Positions 28,359 through 29,392 of a DNA stretch of 29,392 nucleotides are shown here, one piece after another. Under the pieces are notes generated by a model. It did not search any database. It was not told where the DNA came from and saw only the letters and a list, made by a program, of their open reading frames with translations. The stretch is taken from the NCBI GenBank assembly GCA_964625225.1, contig CAZVAR010000026.1:1-29392 (forward strand), given 5' to 3'. Both the position numbers and the translations under genes were made by a program. Source of the DNA: CAZVAR01 sp964625225. Lineage in GTDB: Bacteria; Pseudomonadota; Alphaproteobacteria; JAJUGE01. The first letter of the stretch is position 1. Each line of letters begins with the position of its first letter.

Positions 28359-29392
28359 TTAGCGCATCACGAACGGGTTCGGCACCTCGGTCGCCGTGCT
28401 GATCCACACGCTCTTGGTCTGGAGATATTCGTAGATCGCGTCCTGGCCGTTCTCGCGCCCGAGGCCACTGCGCTTGTATCCGCCGAAGGGAGAGGTGTAG
28501 CTGACCGCGCGATAGGTATTGACCCAGACCGTACCGGCCTGGATGCGGTTCGACACCTCGACCGCGCGGCGGATGCTCTCGGTCCAGACGCCGGCGGCGA
28601 GACCGTACAGCACGTCGTTGGCGATCGCGATCGCCTCCTCCTCGTCGCGGAACTTGATGACGGAGAGGACGGGGCCGAACACCTCCTCCTGGGCGATGCG
28701 CATCTTGTTGTCGACGTTGGTGAAGATCGTCGGCTGCACGAACCAGCCGTCGCCCATCTCCTTGGCCGGTCCGCCGCCGAGGACGCAGGTCGCGCCTTCC
28801 GATTTGGCGATCTCGATATAGTCCAGGATCTTGCGGTATTGCGGCTGGGTCGTTACCGGCCCCACCTGCGTATCCATGGACAGAGGGTCGCCCATCTTCG
28901 CCTTCGAGGCGAAATCGACCAGCTTGTCCATGAACTCGTTGTGGATGCTCTCCTGCAGCAGCAGGCGCGAGCCGGCAATGCAGGTTTGCCCGGTGGCGGC
29001 AAAGATGCCGGAGACGGCGCCCTTCACCGCATTGTCGATATTGGCGTCGTCGAACACGATGTTCGGTGACTTCCCGCCCAGCTCCAACGTCACCCGCTTC
29101 AGGCCACGCGCAGCGCTCTCATAGACCTTCTGGCCGCTCATCTCGCCGCCGGTGAAGGCGACCTTGGCCACCTTCGGATGCTCGACCAGTGCGGCGCCGA
29201 TCTCGTGGCCGTAGCCGGTGACGACATTGACGACGCCCTTGGGGAAGCCGGCCTTCTCCACCAGCTTCACGAACTCAAGCGTCGAGGCGGAGGTGAACTC
29301 GGAGGGCTTGATGACGACCGTGCAGCCGGCCGCGAGCGCCGGCGCCAGCTTCCAGGCCAGCAGCAGGAGCGGCGAGTTCCAGGGCGTGATCG
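28359..29392 (-). CDS. NAD(P)-dependent aldehyde dehydrogenase, C-terminal part
   Basis: This gene is cut by the right edge; about 344 residues of the C-terminal two-thirds are present. It opens in the NAD-binding domain with ITPWNSPLLLLAWKLAPALA and TVVIKPSE, continues with VAFTGGEMSGQKVYESAARG and has the general base Glu in VTLELGGKSPNIVFDDANID. The nucleophilic Cys is in AATGQTCIAGSRLLLQ. Then come EEVFGPVLSVIKFRDEEEAI and SPFGGYKRSGLGRENGQDAI. All key residues of a working aldehyde dehydrogenase are seen. It oxidises an aldehyde to an acid in the cytoplasm; the substrate is unknown, with betaine-aldehyde- or hydroxymuconic-semialdehyde-like members being closest in style. The stop is TAA at 28359, 116 bp before the CMD-like gene. 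Confidence 0.95.
   Translation of the reverse strand, partial: ITPWNSPLLLLAWKLAPALAAGCTVVIKPSEFTSASTLEFVKLVEKAGFPKGVVNVVTGYGHEIGAALVEHPKVAKVAFTGGEMSGQKVYESAARGLKRVTLELGGKSPNIVFDDANIDNAVKGAVSGIFAATGQTCIAGSRLLLQESIHNEFMDKLVDFASKAKMGDPLSMDTQVGPVTTQPQYRKILDYIEIAKSEGATCVLGGGPAKEMGDGWFVQPTIFTNVDNKMRIAQEEVFGPVLSVIKFRDEEEAIAIANDVLYGLAAGVWTESIRRAVEVSNRIQAGTVWVNTYRAVSYTSPFGGYKRSGLGRENGQDAIYEYLQTKSVWISTATEVPNPFVMR

Overview
The window is high-GC DNA (AT-rich runs are rare and confined to gaps) with dense, short-spaced gene blocks. Family content suggests an alphaproteobacterium, probably Rhodospirillales-like: TRAP and TAXI importers, several class III CoA-transferases, malate synthase A, a PssA/Psd pair, TatA and a TadE-like protein. 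This placement is inferred from protein style, not from a marker gene. A run of 10 Ns (15980-15989) shows it is a draft scaffold. I see no rRNA, tRNA, CRISPR array, insertion sequence or phage gene.

Layout. 1-415 (minus): the N-terminus of an enoyl-CoA hydratase and a tatA gene with its own terminator. 662-8530 (minus): an acyl-CoA/organic-acid catabolic block. In transcription order it holds an enolase-superfamily dehydratase, an MFS permease, a MaoC hydratase, an MmgE/PrpD protein, an acyl-CoA dehydrogenase, a CaiB-type CoA-transferase and a TauD/TfdA dioxygenase. A second CoA-transferase diverges from it at 8759-9982. 10052-12892 (minus): a DctPQM TRAP transporter whose binding-protein gene is broken by an internal in-frame deletion plus a frameshift. 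13114-14683: a solitary TadE-like protein and a DUF218/YdcF-like protein. 14706-16297: malate synthase A, interrupted by the N gap. 16298-17226: a gene-poor stretch with a 30-bp perfect palindrome. 17227-20069: an enoyl-CoA hydratase overlapping a BadH-like SDR dehydrogenase, then a convergent third CoA-transferase. 20198-23767: a possible mini-HTH protein, a TAXI binding protein and a fused TRAP permease. 23852-24325: a CHRD lipoprotein whose leader can form two competing hairpins. 24338-27593 (minus): psd, pssA, an IF-2B-like protein and a sirtuin. 27691-29392 (minus): an AhpD/CMD-like protein and the C-terminal part of an aldehyde dehydrogenase.

Taken together, most genes import a carboxylate (two TRAP systems and one MFS permease), load it onto CoA without ATP (three CaiB/BaiF transferases), then oxidise, hydrate and dehydrogenate it (ACAD, MaoC, crotonases, SDR), with malate synthase able to assimilate C2 units. 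No substrate can be named from sequence alone. The most notable observations are the uncharacterised acyl-CoA block, the decayed DctP gene, the three-arm switch-like leader of the CHRD gene, the 30-bp palindrome upstream of malate synthase, a dispersed approximately 70-bp intergenic repeat, and an assembly gap whose size looks wrong.
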